Notes: a model not told the origin generated them from the letters alone. A stretch of DNA of 63,400 nucleotides from Sandaracinaceae bacterium (GCA_040218145.1 JAVJQK010000050.1:322501-385900); one strand, 5' to 3'. Shown: positions 48,182-57,833, numbered from the stretch's first letter. A program made the numbers and translations.

Positions 48182-50401
48182 TCAGCGCCGTCGCCGGCTG
48201 ACCAGGTGCCCACCGAAGAGCAAGACGAGCGCGATCCAGCCGCCGCCGCTCGAGTCCGTCGCCGCGCAGCTCGGGGTGGGCCGGGTGAAGCCGCCGCCGC
48301 CGCCGCCTCGCTCCGGGCAGTAGACGACGCCCGCGCCCGGATCCCGGCACGCGCCGGGGCAGTCCCAGGAGCCGTCCGCCTGACACCAGCAGTGGTGCAG
48401 CTCGCCCGTCGCGCAGCCCTCGTCGGTGAGCGCGAGGGCGCCGACGCAGATGCGACGATCGCCCGCGCCCGCGATGCCCGGGGCGACGCAGTGCGGCTCG
48501 CTCGGGCTCGGCACGCGCGCGCAGGGGTTCGGGTTCTCCACCGGGCAGAGCGGGCAGTAGGCGGTGGTGCAGACGTAGCGGTCGTCCCGCGTGGTGCTCC
48601 CCGCGCCGACGCCGCCGCAGGTCGCGTCGGTGCCGCGCCCGTACTCGCCGTCGAGCTTCAGGTCCCGGAAGGCGCGCGCCACGTTGCACGCGTCCTCGGA
48701 CGTGTAGCCGTGCCGCCCGCTCCGCGCCCACGCGTCGGCCTGCTGCACGATCGCGTCCCGGAACTGCCGGAACCGCTCGGTGCTGGAGGCGCGGTTGTAG
48801 CCGAGGGTGAAGTACATGAGCTGCTCGCCGCGCTCGACCGGGGTGTCGTAGACCTCGAGCAGCCGGTAGAAGGGCACGCTCAGGAAGTACGTGTGGTCGT
48901 GCACGTCGTAGCCGGCGGCCACGGAGTTGTCCGCGGTGAGCCCGGCCGCGCGGTAGACGTCGTAGTCGGTCTGGTCACGGCGCCCGCGCGGGTAGGCGAA
49001 GTCCTGCCCGCGGTAGCCGGTCCGGCGACGCCCCGTGATCCACGGGTCGCAGAAGATCCAGAACGCGTCCGCGGCCGCCTCCTTGATGGGGCCGGCCTCG
49101 GGGCGCTGGCTCCGCAACGTGTCGTGCAGCGCGTGGCCGTACTCGTGGCAGACCACGGCCGCCTCGCGCGCCGAGCTCGTGCCCAGGTACACGATGCCGT
49201 AGGAGTACCAGCCCGCGCTCGGCGAGGCGCTCATCGGCTCCATCATGAAGCGCACGCCGCCCGCGCCGACCTGCGAGATCGGTATGGAGGGGTGGGTCGT
49301 CGCCCGCCAGCCGTCTTGACCCGAGCGCGCCCGCACGTTCTCGGCGATGCGCGCGCCCCAGCTCCAGACCTGTCGCTCCTCGGGCGTCAGGCCGGTCGGC
49401 GGCCCGCCCGCGCTCGATCCCGCGGCCACGCGGCGGTGCCCCGTCATGCCGTCGCGGTTGCTCCCGGGCAGCGGCGTCGGGGTGGGGCGGTGGATCTCCA
49501 CCGTCGCCTCCTCGAGCGTGGACGACGACTCGAGCACCTCGAGCGTGCCGTCGTCGATCACCACGAGCGCGCGCAGCCCGTCGACCTGCCACGCGGCGCG
49601 GGGGCTCGCCGGGTCGAAGATCACGCGGGTCACCGCGCTGATCTCGCCCGCCTCGGACGCGGCCGCGCGGACTGCCTCCTCGTCCGCGTCGAACGACGGC
49701 GCGGCGTCCACCCCGACGAAGAGGCGCGCGTGCACGCTGACCACCACGCCCTCGGGATCCATCTCCAGGTCGAGCCCCGCGCGGTGGCCGGGCACTCCGT
49801 CGATGACCTGCGCGAACGAGACGACGGCCCACGCGTCGGGGGCGACGCGCACCTCGGTCTCGACCAGCTGCGACGCGGGCGCGCCGAAGGCCTCGGCGTG
49901 GCGCGCGAGGAAGTCCGCCGCTCGCTCGGATGGCGTGCTCCCGCTGGTCCCCGCGCGCAGGGTCACGTTGGCCGGCGCGCCGGTCTCGTCGCTGCGGGTG
50001 GTGTTCACCTCCGTCGCGCTCTCGCCGCGCAGGCCCTCGAGCGCCGCGTCGACCCCGGGGAGGTACGCGAGGCGGGCGGTGCACGCGAAGGTGCCGGCCC
50101 GGCTCACGCGGAGGCGCGTCAGGGCGTCCGGCGGCACCGAGAGCGTGGCCCCGAGCGGCTCGCCGGCGAAGTCCGCCGTGACGTCGCGCGCCCCGAGCCA
50201 GATCTCCATCGCGTCCTCGCCGCCGGCCACGCTCACCTCGGCCGTCGCGCCGACCCGCACCGTCTGCTCCATCAGGCAGTCCACGGGGAAGCCGTCGACG
50301 GTGACCGCGATCGCCTCCTCGTCGCGGATCGGAGGCCCCTCGGGGCTGGCGCAGCCCGCGAGCGTGGCGAAAAGGGACAACCAGAGAGCGCAACGGCGCA
50401 T
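48182..50401 (-). CDS. M4/M36-type secreted metallopeptidase lipoprotein with C-terminal sorting-like tail
   Basis: 739 residues from the ATG at 50401 (a start at 50425 adds 8 residues). The lipoprotein signal is CALWLSLFATLAGC. An FTP-type propeptide is visible (AADFLARHAEAFGAPASQL, AWAVVSFAQVIDGVPGHRAG). The zinc site is HExxH in VVCHEYGHALHDTL, with the third ligand Glu in KEAAADAFWIF. A Cys-rich region (CPLCPVENPNPC, CWCQADGSWDCPGAC) and a C-terminal hydrophobic helix with RRRR (SSGGGWIALVLLFGG) follow, similar to MYXO-CTERM tails. Probably an extracellular, self-activating protease. The M4-versus-M36 placement is not firm. Confidence 0.88.
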   Translation of the reverse strand: MRRCALWLSLFATLAGCASPEGPPIRDEEAIAVTVDGFPVDCLMEQTVRVGATAEVSVAGGEDAMEIWLGARDVTADFAGEPLGATLSVPPDALTRLRVSRAGTFACTARLAYLPGVDAALEGLRGESATEVNTTRSDETGAPANVTLRAGTSGSTPSERAADFLARHAEAFGAPASQLVETEVRVAPDAWAVVSFAQVIDGVPGHRAGLDLEMDPEGVVVSVHARLFVGVDAAPSFDADEEAVRAAASEAGEISAVTRVIFDPASPRAAWQVDGLRALVVIDDGTLEVLESSSTLEEATVEIHRPTPTPLPGSNRDGMTGHRRVAAGSSAGGPPTGLTPEERQVWSWGARIAENVRARSGQDGWRATTHPSIPISQVGAGGVRFMMEPMSASPSAGWYSYGIVYLGTSSAREAAVVCHEYGHALHDTLRSQRPEAGPIKEAAADAFWIFCDPWITGRRRTGYRGQDFAYPRGRRDQTDYDVYRAAGLTADNSVAAGYDVHDHTYFLSVPFYRLLEVYDTPVERGEQLMYFTLGYNRASSTERFRQFRDAIVQQADAWARSGRHGYTSEDACNVARAFRDLKLDGEYGRGTDATCGGVGAGSTTRDDRYVCTTAYCPLCPVENPNPCARVPSPSEPHCVAPGIAGAGDRRICVGALALTDEGCATGELHHCWCQADGSWDCPGACRDPGAGVVYCPERGGGGGGFTRPTPSCAATDSSGGGWIALVLLFGGHLVSRRRR

Positions 50402-50711
50402 GCGGGGAGATACAGCGAAACCCATGCCGGGCCGCAGGATGGCATCGCAGGGCAGGTTTCGCTCCCCGAATGGGGACTTCAGACCTCAGCGTTGCGCCCC
50501 CGCGTCGCGGCAGGCCCTGCAGACCTGCCCCTTGCCTTTGCCCTTGCCCCTGCCCGCGGATCCCGTCCTGCCCGCGAGATCGAGGGCAGGGGCAAGTGGC
50601 GAGCCTCTCCCCAGGTGCGCGTGCCCGGGCCTTGGAGCGGCCGGATCGCATGAACGCGCCCCTGCCCGCGAAATCACGGGCAGGGGCAAGTGGCTCTGCT
50701 CGCTCCCTCCC
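50402..50711. repeat. Intergenic region with 34-nt palindromic repeats
   Basis: The 310-bp gap between two minus-strand genes is repeat-dense. A 34-nt unit beginning CCTGCCCGCG and ending GGGCAGGGGCAAGTGGC occurs at 50567-50600 and 50661-50694, differing at only three positions. Each copy is a hairpin. In the second, an 11-bp stem (50658-50668 with 50677-50687) is perfect. Related GCCCCTTGCC / TTGCCCTTGCCCCTGCCCGCG pieces at 50526-50560 are partial complementary or direct copies. A CCCCGAATGGGG inverted repeat is near 50464. No gene is seen. Confidence 0.7.
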
Positions 50712-52046
50712 TCAGTAGCCTTCGGCCGCCATCGCTTCGTCGGCGAAGTCGTACGCCGCCGCCGCCTGGGCCGGCGCGCTGCGCGCTCCCGAGGCGCGCT
50801 CCTGGGCCTGCTCGAAGCGCTGGGCCCGCTGACGCAGCGCGCGGCCCTCCGCCTCCGGGGCCTCCTCGGCCGCCGCGGCCAACACCGTGCGGGCCTGGGC
50901 GAGCTGCGCCGCCGCCTGCTGACCCTGACCGGCCCGCATCAGCTCCGCCGCGCGCCGCTGCGCCGTCGTGGCCTCGTGGTTGGCGACCATCGCCGCGACC
51001 GCGGGGGCCTGGCTCCGGGCCGCCGCGCCGGCGTCGCGGGTGACGTGGTAGCGCAAGAGCGTCTCCTGGGTCTGCGTCCCGCGCTCCCCGGGCTGCGCGT
51101 AGACCAGGCGCGCCTGGGCGAGCGGCCGGCTGCCCTCGCGCTGCGTGTCGAGCTGCGCCCGGAAGAGCACCTCGCGGTGCTGGCCCGCGTAGACCTGGCC
51201 GAGCGGGAGCCGCAGCCGCCCGTTCTCGACCACCGCGCCCGTCGTCGCGCCCTCGAGGATGCGCACGCCCGGGGCCGGGATGATCTCGATGTAGGCGTTC
51301 ACGGCCACGCTGCGCGAGAGCAGGCTCATCTCCTCCTGGAGGATGCTCGCCATCTGCTGCGGCTGCGCCAGGTGGTAGAGCCGGCCCGAGCTGCGCACGA
51401 CCATCGCGCTGAGCGTCGTCTGGTCGTAGCTGAGCCCCACGCCGATGCCGGTGATCTGGGTGCCGAACTCGGTCGCGCCCGCGGCCAGGTTGCTCAGCGA
51501 GTGCGGGTCCGAGGGCCCGATGTTGGCGTGGCCGTCGCTGATCAAGAACACGCGCCGCACGGGGTGACTGCCGGGCGCCTGGCCCATGCGGGAGATGCCC
51601 GCCTGCATGCCGCCGTAGAGGTTGGTGCCGCCGGCCGCGTAGAGCTGGTTCACCCGCTGCATCAGCTGCCCGCGCGTGGCCGCGCTCACCACCGTGGGCG
51701 GCGCGAACTCGGTGACCTGGTTGCTGAAGCCGTAGATCGAGACGATGTCCCCGTCGGCCATGCTCTCGAGGAGGCTCGCGGCGGCCATGCGCGCGTTGTG
51801 GATCTTGTCGCCCGCCATCGAGCCCGAGGTGTCGACCACGAGCGAGACGGCCATCGGCGCGCGGGCGCGTCGGGCCGGCGTCTGATCGGGCGCGTCGATC
51901 CACACCCCGACGAACGTCTGGCCGTCCGCGCCGACCCGGATCCGGGTCTGCACCGGCGAGCCATCGATCCACGTCTGCTGCGCCAGCGCCGGGCTCGCGC
52001 TCAGCGCGATCGCCCCCATCAAGATGCCCATCATTCCTCGTCGCAT
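50712..52046 (-). CDS. Exported vWA-domain protein
   Basis: 444 residues. A signal peptide (ILMGAIALSASPALA) is followed by a vWA domain whose MIDAS is perfect: VSLVVDTSGSMAG, with conserved Thr in AAGGTNLYGGMQAG and Asp in FLISDGHANIGPSD. A beta-rich middle follows (RLPLGQVYAGQHREVLFRAQ), then a C-terminal helical Ala/Gln/Arg-rich tail (LAQARTVLAAAAEEAPEAEG, about 380-440). This resembles the vWA-plus-helical-tail proteins of the VIT/YfbK type. The function is unknown, probably metal-dependent protein binding in the periplasm. It is divergent from the flagellar operon (fliR) by 95 bp. Confidence 0.88.
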   Translation of the reverse strand: MRRGMMGILMGAIALSASPALAQQTWIDGSPVQTRIRVGADGQTFVGVWIDAPDQTPARRARAPMAVSLVVDTSGSMAGDKIHNARMAAASLLESMADGDIVSIYGFSNQVTEFAPPTVVSAATRGQLMQRVNQLYAAGGTNLYGGMQAGISRMGQAPGSHPVRRVFLISDGHANIGPSDPHSLSNLAAGATEFGTQITGIGVGLSYDQTTLSAMVVRSSGRLYHLAQPQQMASILQEEMSLLSRSVAVNAYIEIIPAPGVRILEGATTGAVVENGRLRLPLGQVYAGQHREVLFRAQLDTQREGSRPLAQARLVYAQPGERGTQTQETLLRYHVTRDAGAAARSQAPAVAAMVANHEATTAQRRAAELMRAGQGQQAAAQLAQARTVLAAAAEEAPEAEGRALRQRAQRFEQAQERASGARSAPAQAAAAYDFADEAMAAEGY

Positions 52047-52141
52047 TCGTCCGACCTCCCGTGTGGAGGAGCGAGACGGATGGCGCCGCGCGACGATCTA
52101 AAAATCGGCGGCATCGCGCGTGCAGAGGCAGCCCGGCACGC

Positions 52142-52918
52142 ATGCAGGCGTACCTCGCCAGCCTCCTCCCGTTCCTCCCCTTCGCGCTCCTCGTCTTCCT
52201 GCGAGTGAGCGTGATGCTCGTGGCGTTGCCGGCCCCCTTCGGCAGCGGCTCGCCCGTGCAGGTGCGGGTCGGCCTCTCGCTCCTCATCGCGCTGGCCATC
52301 TGCACGCCGCACTGGGGGACGGCCCCCCACATCGAGCTGGAGCCGGTCCCGCTGTCGGTCGCTGCGCTCGGGGAATTCCTGGTCGGGGCCGTCATCGGTC
52401 TGACGGTCCGCGTCACGCTAGCGGCGGCCGACGTGGCCGGGAACCTCGCCGGGCTGAGCATGGGCCAGGGCTTCGCCCAGACCGTCGACCCGATGTACGG
52501 CGAGCAGACGATGCCCACCGGGCGGCTGGTCGGGGCGCTTTCCGTCCTGATCTACTTCGCCCTGCAGGGTCATCACGTGACCCTCCAGGCCGTCGCGTGG
52601 TCGATCACGCACGCGCCGGTCGGCGACGCGCTCACCCACGCGGTGCACCCGGGCACGGTGGACATCGGCGCGGGGCTGCTGGCACAGGGCTTGCGGATAG
52701 CGTCCCCCATCGTGGGCACGATGTTCATCGTTCAGCTCGGAATGGGCCTCGTCGCGAGGTCGGCGCCGCGCGTTCAGATCTTCGCGCTCACCTTCGCCGT
52801 CACCTCCGCCGTGGGCGCCGCCGTGCTCTACGCGTCGCTCCCCGCCGTCGTCACCGCGCTGACCGCCCACCTGGGTGAGCTCCCCGCGGCCCTCCGCGCA
52901 GCGCTGGGAGGCGGCTGA
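52142..52918 (+). CDS. fliR: Flagellar biosynthetic protein FliR
   Basis: 258 residues, multi-pass inner-membrane protein of the flagellar export gate (FliPQR). It shows about six TM segments, the FliR/SctT pattern LPAPFGSGSPVQVRVGLSLL, FLVGAVIGLTVRVTLAAADV, and GLSMGQGFAQTVDPMYGEQ. Usual length for FliR. It is immediately followed by flhB (TGATG overlap). fliP and fliQ, which normally precede fliR, are not in the window. A divergent vWA gene takes that place. The ATG at 52142 is chosen because it begins the first TM segment. Confidence 0.93.
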   Translation: MQAYLASLLPFLPFALLVFLRVSVMLVALPAPFGSGSPVQVRVGLSLLIALAICTPHWGTAPHIELEPVPLSVAALGEFLVGAVIGLTVRVTLAAADVAGNLAGLSMGQGFAQTVDPMYGEQTMPTGRLVGALSVLIYFALQGHHVTLQAVAWSITHAPVGDALTHAVHPGTVDIGAGLLAQGLRIASPIVGTMFIVQLGMGLVARSAPRVQIFALTFAVTSAVGAAVLYASLPAVVTALTAHLGELPAALRAALGGG

Positions 52919-53973
52919 TGGCCGACGTCGACAAAGACAGCAAGACAGAGGAAGCGACCCCAAAAAAGCTCGAGCAGCTGCGCGAGCAAGGGCAGGTCGC
53001 CAAGAGCGCCGACGTCGCGGGCGCGGCCACCGTCGTCTCCACCGTCGCCATCCTCGCGGTGATGGGAGGCGGCTTCGCCGACGCCGTCACGCGCTTCACC
53101 GAGCGCATCTTCCGCCTGCGCGACGTGCACCGCCCCTTCGAGGCGCTCGAGACGCTCGGGCAGATCGGGGTCGAGATCGTCGGCCCCATCGCGGGCGCGG
53201 CCGCGGTGGCCGCCATCGTCGCGACGGTGGTGCAGACCAAGGGCCTGTTCGCGCTCGCCTCGCTCCAGCCGAAGCCCGAGCGCATGAACCCGCTCGAGGG
53301 CCTCAAGAAGGTCCTGCCCGGCCCGCAGATGCTGGTCGAGCTCGGCAAGAGCCTGCTCAAGGTCGGCCTCGTCGGCATCCTCGTCTGGCGCGTCATCGAC
53401 GACGGGCTGCCGCGCTTCGTCGTGCTGCCCATGGCCGAGACCGAGGCGGGCGCGGCCGAGGTCGGCGCCATCGCGGCCAAGCTGGTCCTCTGGGGCGTCG
53501 CCGCCCTGACCGTGCTCGCCGCGCTCGACTACGTCATCACCTGGCGCCGTTTCGCCAAGCAGAACCGCATGGCGAAGCACGAGGTGAAGGAAGAGCACAA
53601 GCAGAGCGAGGGCGACCCACACATCAAGGGCAAGCGCCGCCAGAAGCAGCGCGAGCTCGCGAACCAGCGCTCGGTGCAGGCGGTCGAGGACGCCACCTGC
53701 CTGGTCACCAACCCGACGCACATCGCGGTCGCCATCCGCTACGAGCCCGACCAGGGCGACGCGGCGCCGATCATGCTCGGCTCCGGGGTCGAGGAGGTCG
53801 CGCTCCGCATGCGCGCCGAGGCCCGCAAGAAGGGCATCCCGATCGTCGAGAACAAGCCCCTCGCCCGCGCGCTCCGCGCCACCGGCAAGCCCGGCCGCCC
53901 CATCCCGGTCGAGCTCTACGAGATCGCGGCCAAGGTCATCGCCCACGTCATGGGCATCCGAGGTGGGAGATGA
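52918..53973 (+). CDS. flhB: Flagellar biosynthetic protein FlhB
   Basis: 351 residues. FlhB controls substrate specificity of the export gate. Four TM segments are visible, and the cytoplasmic domain has the autocleavage NPTH in CLVTNPTHIAVAIRYEPD. The N-terminal motif KTEEATPKKLEQLREQGQVA and the C-terminal domain IPIVENKPLARALRATGKPG are typical. Length matches FlhB. It overlaps fliR by 1 nt and flhA by 4 nt (ATGA). The NPTH site is intact, so the specificity switch should work. Confidence 0.97.
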   Translation: MADVDKDSKTEEATPKKLEQLREQGQVAKSADVAGAATVVSTVAILAVMGGGFADAVTRFTERIFRLRDVHRPFEALETLGQIGVEIVGPIAGAAAVAAIVATVVQTKGLFALASLQPKPERMNPLEGLKKVLPGPQMLVELGKSLLKVGLVGILVWRVIDDGLPRFVVLPMAETEAGAAEVGAIAAKLVLWGVAALTVLAALDYVITWRRFAKQNRMAKHEVKEEHKQSEGDPHIKGKRRQKQRELANQRSVQAVEDATCLVTNPTHIAVAIRYEPDQGDAAPIMLGSGVEEVALRMRAEARKKGIPIVENKPLARALRATGKPGRPIPVELYEIAAKVIAHVMGIRGGR

Positions 53974-56024
53974 GCGCCGCGACCAGCGCCAAGAGCGCGG
54001 GCATGTTCCCGGCGCGGTTCGCCACCGTGGTGCCGGTCCTGCTGGTCGGGATCGTGCTGCTGATGGTCGTGCCGCTGCCGGCCCTGATGCTCGACTTCAT
54101 GCTCGCGAGCTCGATCGCGCTGAGCGTGGCCCTGCTCCTGATCGCCATCAACCTCGAGAAGCCGCTCGATCTGTCGAGCTTCCCGACCATCCTGCTCTTC
54201 GGCACCCTGCTCCGCCTCGCGCTGAACGTCGCCTCGACGCGGCTGATCCTCCTCGAGGGCGCGAGCGGCACCGACGCGGCGGGCGAGGTGATCCGCTCCT
54301 TCGGCGAGTTCATCGTCGGCGGCAACTACCTCGTCGGCGGCACGGTCTTCGTGCTGCTCGTCATCATCAACTTCGTCGTCATCACCAAGGGCGCGGGGCG
54401 CGTCGCCGAGGTCAGCGCGCGCTTCACCCTCGACGCGATGCCCGGCAAGCAGATGTCCATCGACGCCGACCTCGCGTCGGGCGCGATGACCCAGGACGCC
54501 GCGCGCGCCCGTCGCAAAGAGGTCGAGCAGGAGAGCGACTTCTTCGGCTCCATGGACGGCGCGAGCAAGTTCGTCCGCGGCGACGCCATCGCCGGCCTGC
54601 TGATGACCGGCATCAACATCGTCGTCGGCTTCATCGTCGGCGTGATGCAGAACGACCTGAGCGCGGTGGACGCCGCGTCGACCTACACCATCCTCACCGT
54701 CGGCGACGGGCTGGCCTCGCAGATCCCCGCGCTGCTCGTCTCGACCGCGGCCGGCGTGGTCGTCACCCGCGCCTCCACCGGCGTCGCGCTCTCGCCCACC
54801 CTGGTCAAGCAGCTCGGCGGCTCGCAGAAGGCCCTCTACGGCTCAGCCGCGGTGCTCGGCGGCGTGGGGCTCTTGCCCGGCATGCCGGTCCTGCCCTTCC
54901 TCGCGCTCGCGGGCGCGATGGCGTGGGCGGGGCGGAGCGCGGGCCAGGCGGCGGAGGCCATCGAGACCGCGCCCGAGGGCGGCGAGGACGCGGCGAGCGG
55001 CGCGCCGACCGAGCGCGACAAGCTCGAGCAGGCGCTGCCGGTCGAGCTGCTCGAGCTCGAGGTGGGCTACGACCTCGTCGGCCTCGTGGACAGCGCGCAG
55101 GGCGGGGAGCTGGTCGAGCGCATCGGCGCCATCCGGCGAAACCTCGCGAGCGAGCTCGGCGTGATCGTCCCGAGCGTGCACATCCGCGACAACCTCCGCC
55201 TCGCGGGCGGCGCCTACCGCCTGCTCCTGAGCGGCAACGAGGTCGGCGGCGGCGAGATCAAGCAAGGCCGCCTGCTCGCGATGGACCCGACCGGGAGCCT
55301 GCCGAAGATCGAAGGGGAGGAGACGCGCGAGCCCGCGTTCGGGCTGCCCGCCCTCTGGGTCCGCAAGGCCCACCGCGAGAAGGCCGAGTCGCTCGGCTAC
55401 ACCGTCGTCGACCCGCCCACGGTGGTCGCCACGCATCTGACCGAGCTCTTCCGCAGCGTCGCGCCGGATCTCCTGGGCCGCAGCGAGACGCAGGAGCTCC
55501 TGGACCTCTTCGCGCGCCGCGAGCCGCGCCTCGTCGACGACCTCGTGCCGAACGTGCTGACCCTCAGCGACGTCAGCAACGTGCTCAAGCGCCTACTGGC
55601 CGAGAGCGTCTCGGTCCGCGATCTGCGCACCATCCTCGAGGCGCTGGCCGACCACGGCCGCCACGTGAAGGACCCCGCGCAGCTCACCGAGCTCTGCCGC
55701 GAGCGGCTCGCGCGCCACATCACCGGCCGCTTCCGCGACGCCCAGGGCCGCGTCTCCGCGCTCATCCTCGACCCGAACGCCGAGCAGGCCTTCCGGGACG
55801 GCGGGCCGAACGCGACGGCGGCGCAGCGCATCCTCTCTTCCCTCGACGGCGCCTCGCGCGCCTTCGCCGGCGTGACCACGCCGCCGGCCGTGATCTGCGC
55901 GCCCGACGTGCGGCGCGTGGTCCAGGAATTCCTCGCCCGCCGCGTCCCGGGTCTGAGCGTGCTGTCGTATCGAGAGATCGACGGCTCCGCGACGATCCGC
56001 AGCCTCGGCGTGGTGAGCGGTTGA
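53970..56024 (+). CDS. flhA: Flagellar biosynthesis protein FlhA
   Basis: 684 residues, FHIPEP family. The eight-TM N-terminal part includes LRLALNVASTRLILLEG, NFVVITKGAGRVAEVSARFT and LDAMPGKQMSIDADL (the classical FHIPEP signature), with KFVRGDAIAGLLMTGINI. The C-terminal cytosolic part (about 350-684) docks chaperone-substrate complexes (LELEVGYDLVGLVDS, PSVHIRDNLRLAGGAYRLLL). FlhA forms the nonameric ring of the export gate. A 4-nt overlap with flhB fixes the start. It is a normal-length, intact gene. Confidence 0.97.
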   Translation: MSAATSAKSAGMFPARFATVVPVLLVGIVLLMVVPLPALMLDFMLASSIALSVALLLIAINLEKPLDLSSFPTILLFGTLLRLALNVASTRLILLEGASGTDAAGEVIRSFGEFIVGGNYLVGGTVFVLLVIINFVVITKGAGRVAEVSARFTLDAMPGKQMSIDADLASGAMTQDAARARRKEVEQESDFFGSMDGASKFVRGDAIAGLLMTGINIVVGFIVGVMQNDLSAVDAASTYTILTVGDGLASQIPALLVSTAAGVVVTRASTGVALSPTLVKQLGGSQKALYGSAAVLGGVGLLPGMPVLPFLALAGAMAWAGRSAGQAAEAIETAPEGGEDAASGAPTERDKLEQALPVELLELEVGYDLVGLVDSAQGGELVERIGAIRRNLASELGVIVPSVHIRDNLRLAGGAYRLLLSGNEVGGGEIKQGRLLAMDPTGSLPKIEGEETREPAFGLPALWVRKAHREKAESLGYTVVDPPTVVATHLTELFRSVAPDLLGRSETQELLDLFARREPRLVDDLVPNVLTLSDVSNVLKRLLAESVSVRDLRTILEALADHGRHVKDPAQLTELCRERLARHITGRFRDAQGRVSALILDPNAEQAFRDGGPNATAAQRILSSLDGASRAFAGVTTPPAVICAPDVRRVVQEFLARRVPGLSVLSYREIDGSATIRSLGVVSG

Positions 56025-56037
56025 ACGGAGACCTTCG

Positions 56038-56985
56038 ATGCCCGAGCACACCTACACCGCCCAAAGCCTCGACCGCGCGCTCTCCCGGGTGAAGCGCGAG
56101 CTCGGCGCGGACGCGGTGATCCTCTCCTCGCGTCAGCTCGCGGGCGGCGGCGCCTTCGAGGTCCGCGCCCTGGCGGCCGAGGACGCGACCGACTTCCAGC
56201 AGCCGGTCCCCGCGAGCAAGAACGCCTCGCTCCTCGAGCGGCTCCTGATCCGGAACGGCCTCGACCCGCAGATCGCGCGGCTCTTCGCGGTCAGCGCGCC
56301 GGGCCAGCCCCGCACGCTGCGCGAGGCCACCGAGGGCCTCGCCCGCTCGCTCGCCGACCACGTGGCCTTCGCCGCGCCGGATCTCGACGCGCCGCGCAAG
56401 CACCTCGCCCTGGTCGGGCCCACGGGCGTCGGAAAGACGACGACCCTCGCCAAGATCGCGGCGGAGGCGGCCCTCATCCGCCAGCGCGCGGTCGGCATCA
56501 TCTCGCTCGACGGCTACCGCATCGGCGCGGTGCAGCAGGTCGAGCAGTACGCGGACCTCATCGGCGTGCCGCTCGAGGTCGCGAGCGATGTGTCGAGCTT
56601 CCGACGGGCCCTGCGTCGGCTCGCTGACGCTGAGGTGGTGTTGATCGACACCGCGGGCCGCGCGCCCCGGGACAAGGCCGCCCTCGGGGAGTTGGCCGAG
56701 ATCCTGCACAGCAGTGATGTCGAAGTGGAAGTGAGCCTCTGCATGAACGCCGCGAGCCGAACGATGGAGCTGGAAGACGCCGTCGAGCGTCACGCCGTGC
56801 TCCTCCCGAAGACGCTCACGATCACGAAGCTGGACGAGGCGCTGCAGTACGACGCGATCGTCTCCGCCCACATCACGAGCGGCCTTCCGCTCGCCTGGTT
56901 CACCACCGGTCAGCGCGTCCCCGAGGACGTCGAGATGGCCACCCCCGAGAAGCTGGCCGCCGCTCTCTGCGGCGAGGAGGTCTAG
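56038..56985 (+). CDS. flhF: Flagellar GTPase FlhF (short form)
   Basis: 315 residues, SRP-type GTPase. GTP-binding motifs are complete: G1 LVGPTGVGKTTTLAKIA, G2/G3 region SLDGYRIGAVQQVEQYAD and VVLIDTAGRAPRDK, and G4 TKLDEALQYDAI. The N-terminal B domain (1-60) is TYTAQSLDRALSRVKRELGA. FlhF positions polar flagella and recruits early flagellar parts. At 315 residues it is shorter than many FlhF proteins because the linker between B and NG domains is brief. It is followed 2 nt later by flhG. Confidence 0.95.
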   Translation: MPEHTYTAQSLDRALSRVKRELGADAVILSSRQLAGGGAFEVRALAAEDATDFQQPVPASKNASLLERLLIRNGLDPQIARLFAVSAPGQPRTLREATEGLARSLADHVAFAAPDLDAPRKHLALVGPTGVGKTTTLAKIAAEAALIRQRAVGIISLDGYRIGAVQQVEQYADLIGVPLEVASDVSSFRRALRRLADAEVVLIDTAGRAPRDKAALGELAEILHSSDVEVEVSLCMNAASRTMELEDAVERHAVLLPKTLTITKLDEALQYDAIVSAHITSGLPLAWFTTGQRVPEDVEMATPEKLAAALCGEEV

Positions 56986-56987
56986 AG

Positions 56988-57833
56988 ATGATTCGCGAGA
57001 ACGATCAAGCAGCGGGTCTGCGCGGGAGCAAGGCACCGCCGCGCGTGGTCAAGCTGCGCCCCGGCGGCCAGGGGACCCACGTCATCGCCGTCACGAGCGG
57101 CAAGGGCGGCGTCGGCAAGACGCAGGTCTCCGCCAACCTCGCGGTGGAGCTCGCCCGGAACGGCAAGCGCGTCCTCGTGCTCGACGCCGACCTCGGCCTC
57201 GCCAGCATGGACCTCGCCTTCGGCGTGAGCCCGCAGTACAACTTGCTGAGCGTGCTGACCGCGGAGCGCACCATCGACGAGATCCTCGTCGAGGGCCCCG
57301 AGGGTGTGCACCTCATCCCCGCCTGCCCCGGCCGCTACGACGTGGCCAACCTCGACGCCCGCCAGCGCGCCGCGCTCTGGGACCTCGTCGAGCAGGTGGC
57401 GCAGGACTTCGACGTCCTCATCATCGACACCGGGGCCGGCATCGGCAGCAACGCGGTCGGCTTCGCGAGCTACGCGGACGACGTCCTGCTCGTGACCACG
57501 CCCGACCCGACCTCGCTGCGCGACGCGTACGCGATGGCCAAGGTCCTCCACCGCCGCGCCGGCGTCGACCGCATCCACGTCGTCGCCAACCAGGTCAACA
57601 GCGAGCGCGAGGGCGCGGAGATTCACTCCCGCATGGACGGCATCGTGCGCCGCTTCCTCATGCTCGAGCTCGGCTACCTCGGCGCCATCCCGCGCGACGA
57701 CTCCGTGCGCGAGGGCGTCGCCACCGGCCAGCCCTTCGTGCTCCGCTCGCCCACCTCCCTCGCGGCCCGCGCGGTCGGCAACCTCGTTCGGCGCCTCAAG
57801 GTGCTCGAGGCGACGGAGGCCCACCCGTGCTGA
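56988..57833 (+). CDS. flhG: MinD-like ATPase FlhG (FleN/YlxH)
   Basis: 281 residues. The deviant Walker A is in VTSGKGGVGKTQVSANL, switch I in LVLDADLGLASMDLAFG, and Walker B/switch II in LIIDTGAGIGSNAVGF. FlhG regulates FlhF and limits the number of flagella. The C-terminal helix region (SLAARAVGNLVRRLKVLE) resembles the MinD-type membrane-targeting helix. It lies directly after flhF and overlaps the fliA start by 7 nt. All catalytic motifs are intact. Confidence 0.96.
   Translation: MIRENDQAAGLRGSKAPPRVVKLRPGGQGTHVIAVTSGKGGVGKTQVSANLAVELARNGKRVLVLDADLGLASMDLAFGVSPQYNLLSVLTAERTIDEILVEGPEGVHLIPACPGRYDVANLDARQRAALWDLVEQVAQDFDVLIIDTGAGIGSNAVGFASYADDVLLVTTPDPTSLRDAYAMAKVLHRRAGVDRIHVVANQVNSEREGAEIHSRMDGIVRRFLMLELGYLGAIPRDDSVREGVATGQPFVLRSPTSLAARAVGNLVRRLKVLEATEAHPC

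Noticed and set aside
50402-50711. A CRISPR array in the repeat-rich gap
   Set aside because: Only two full repeats with unequal, repeat-like spacers are present, the units are self-complementary throughout, and no cas genes are seen.
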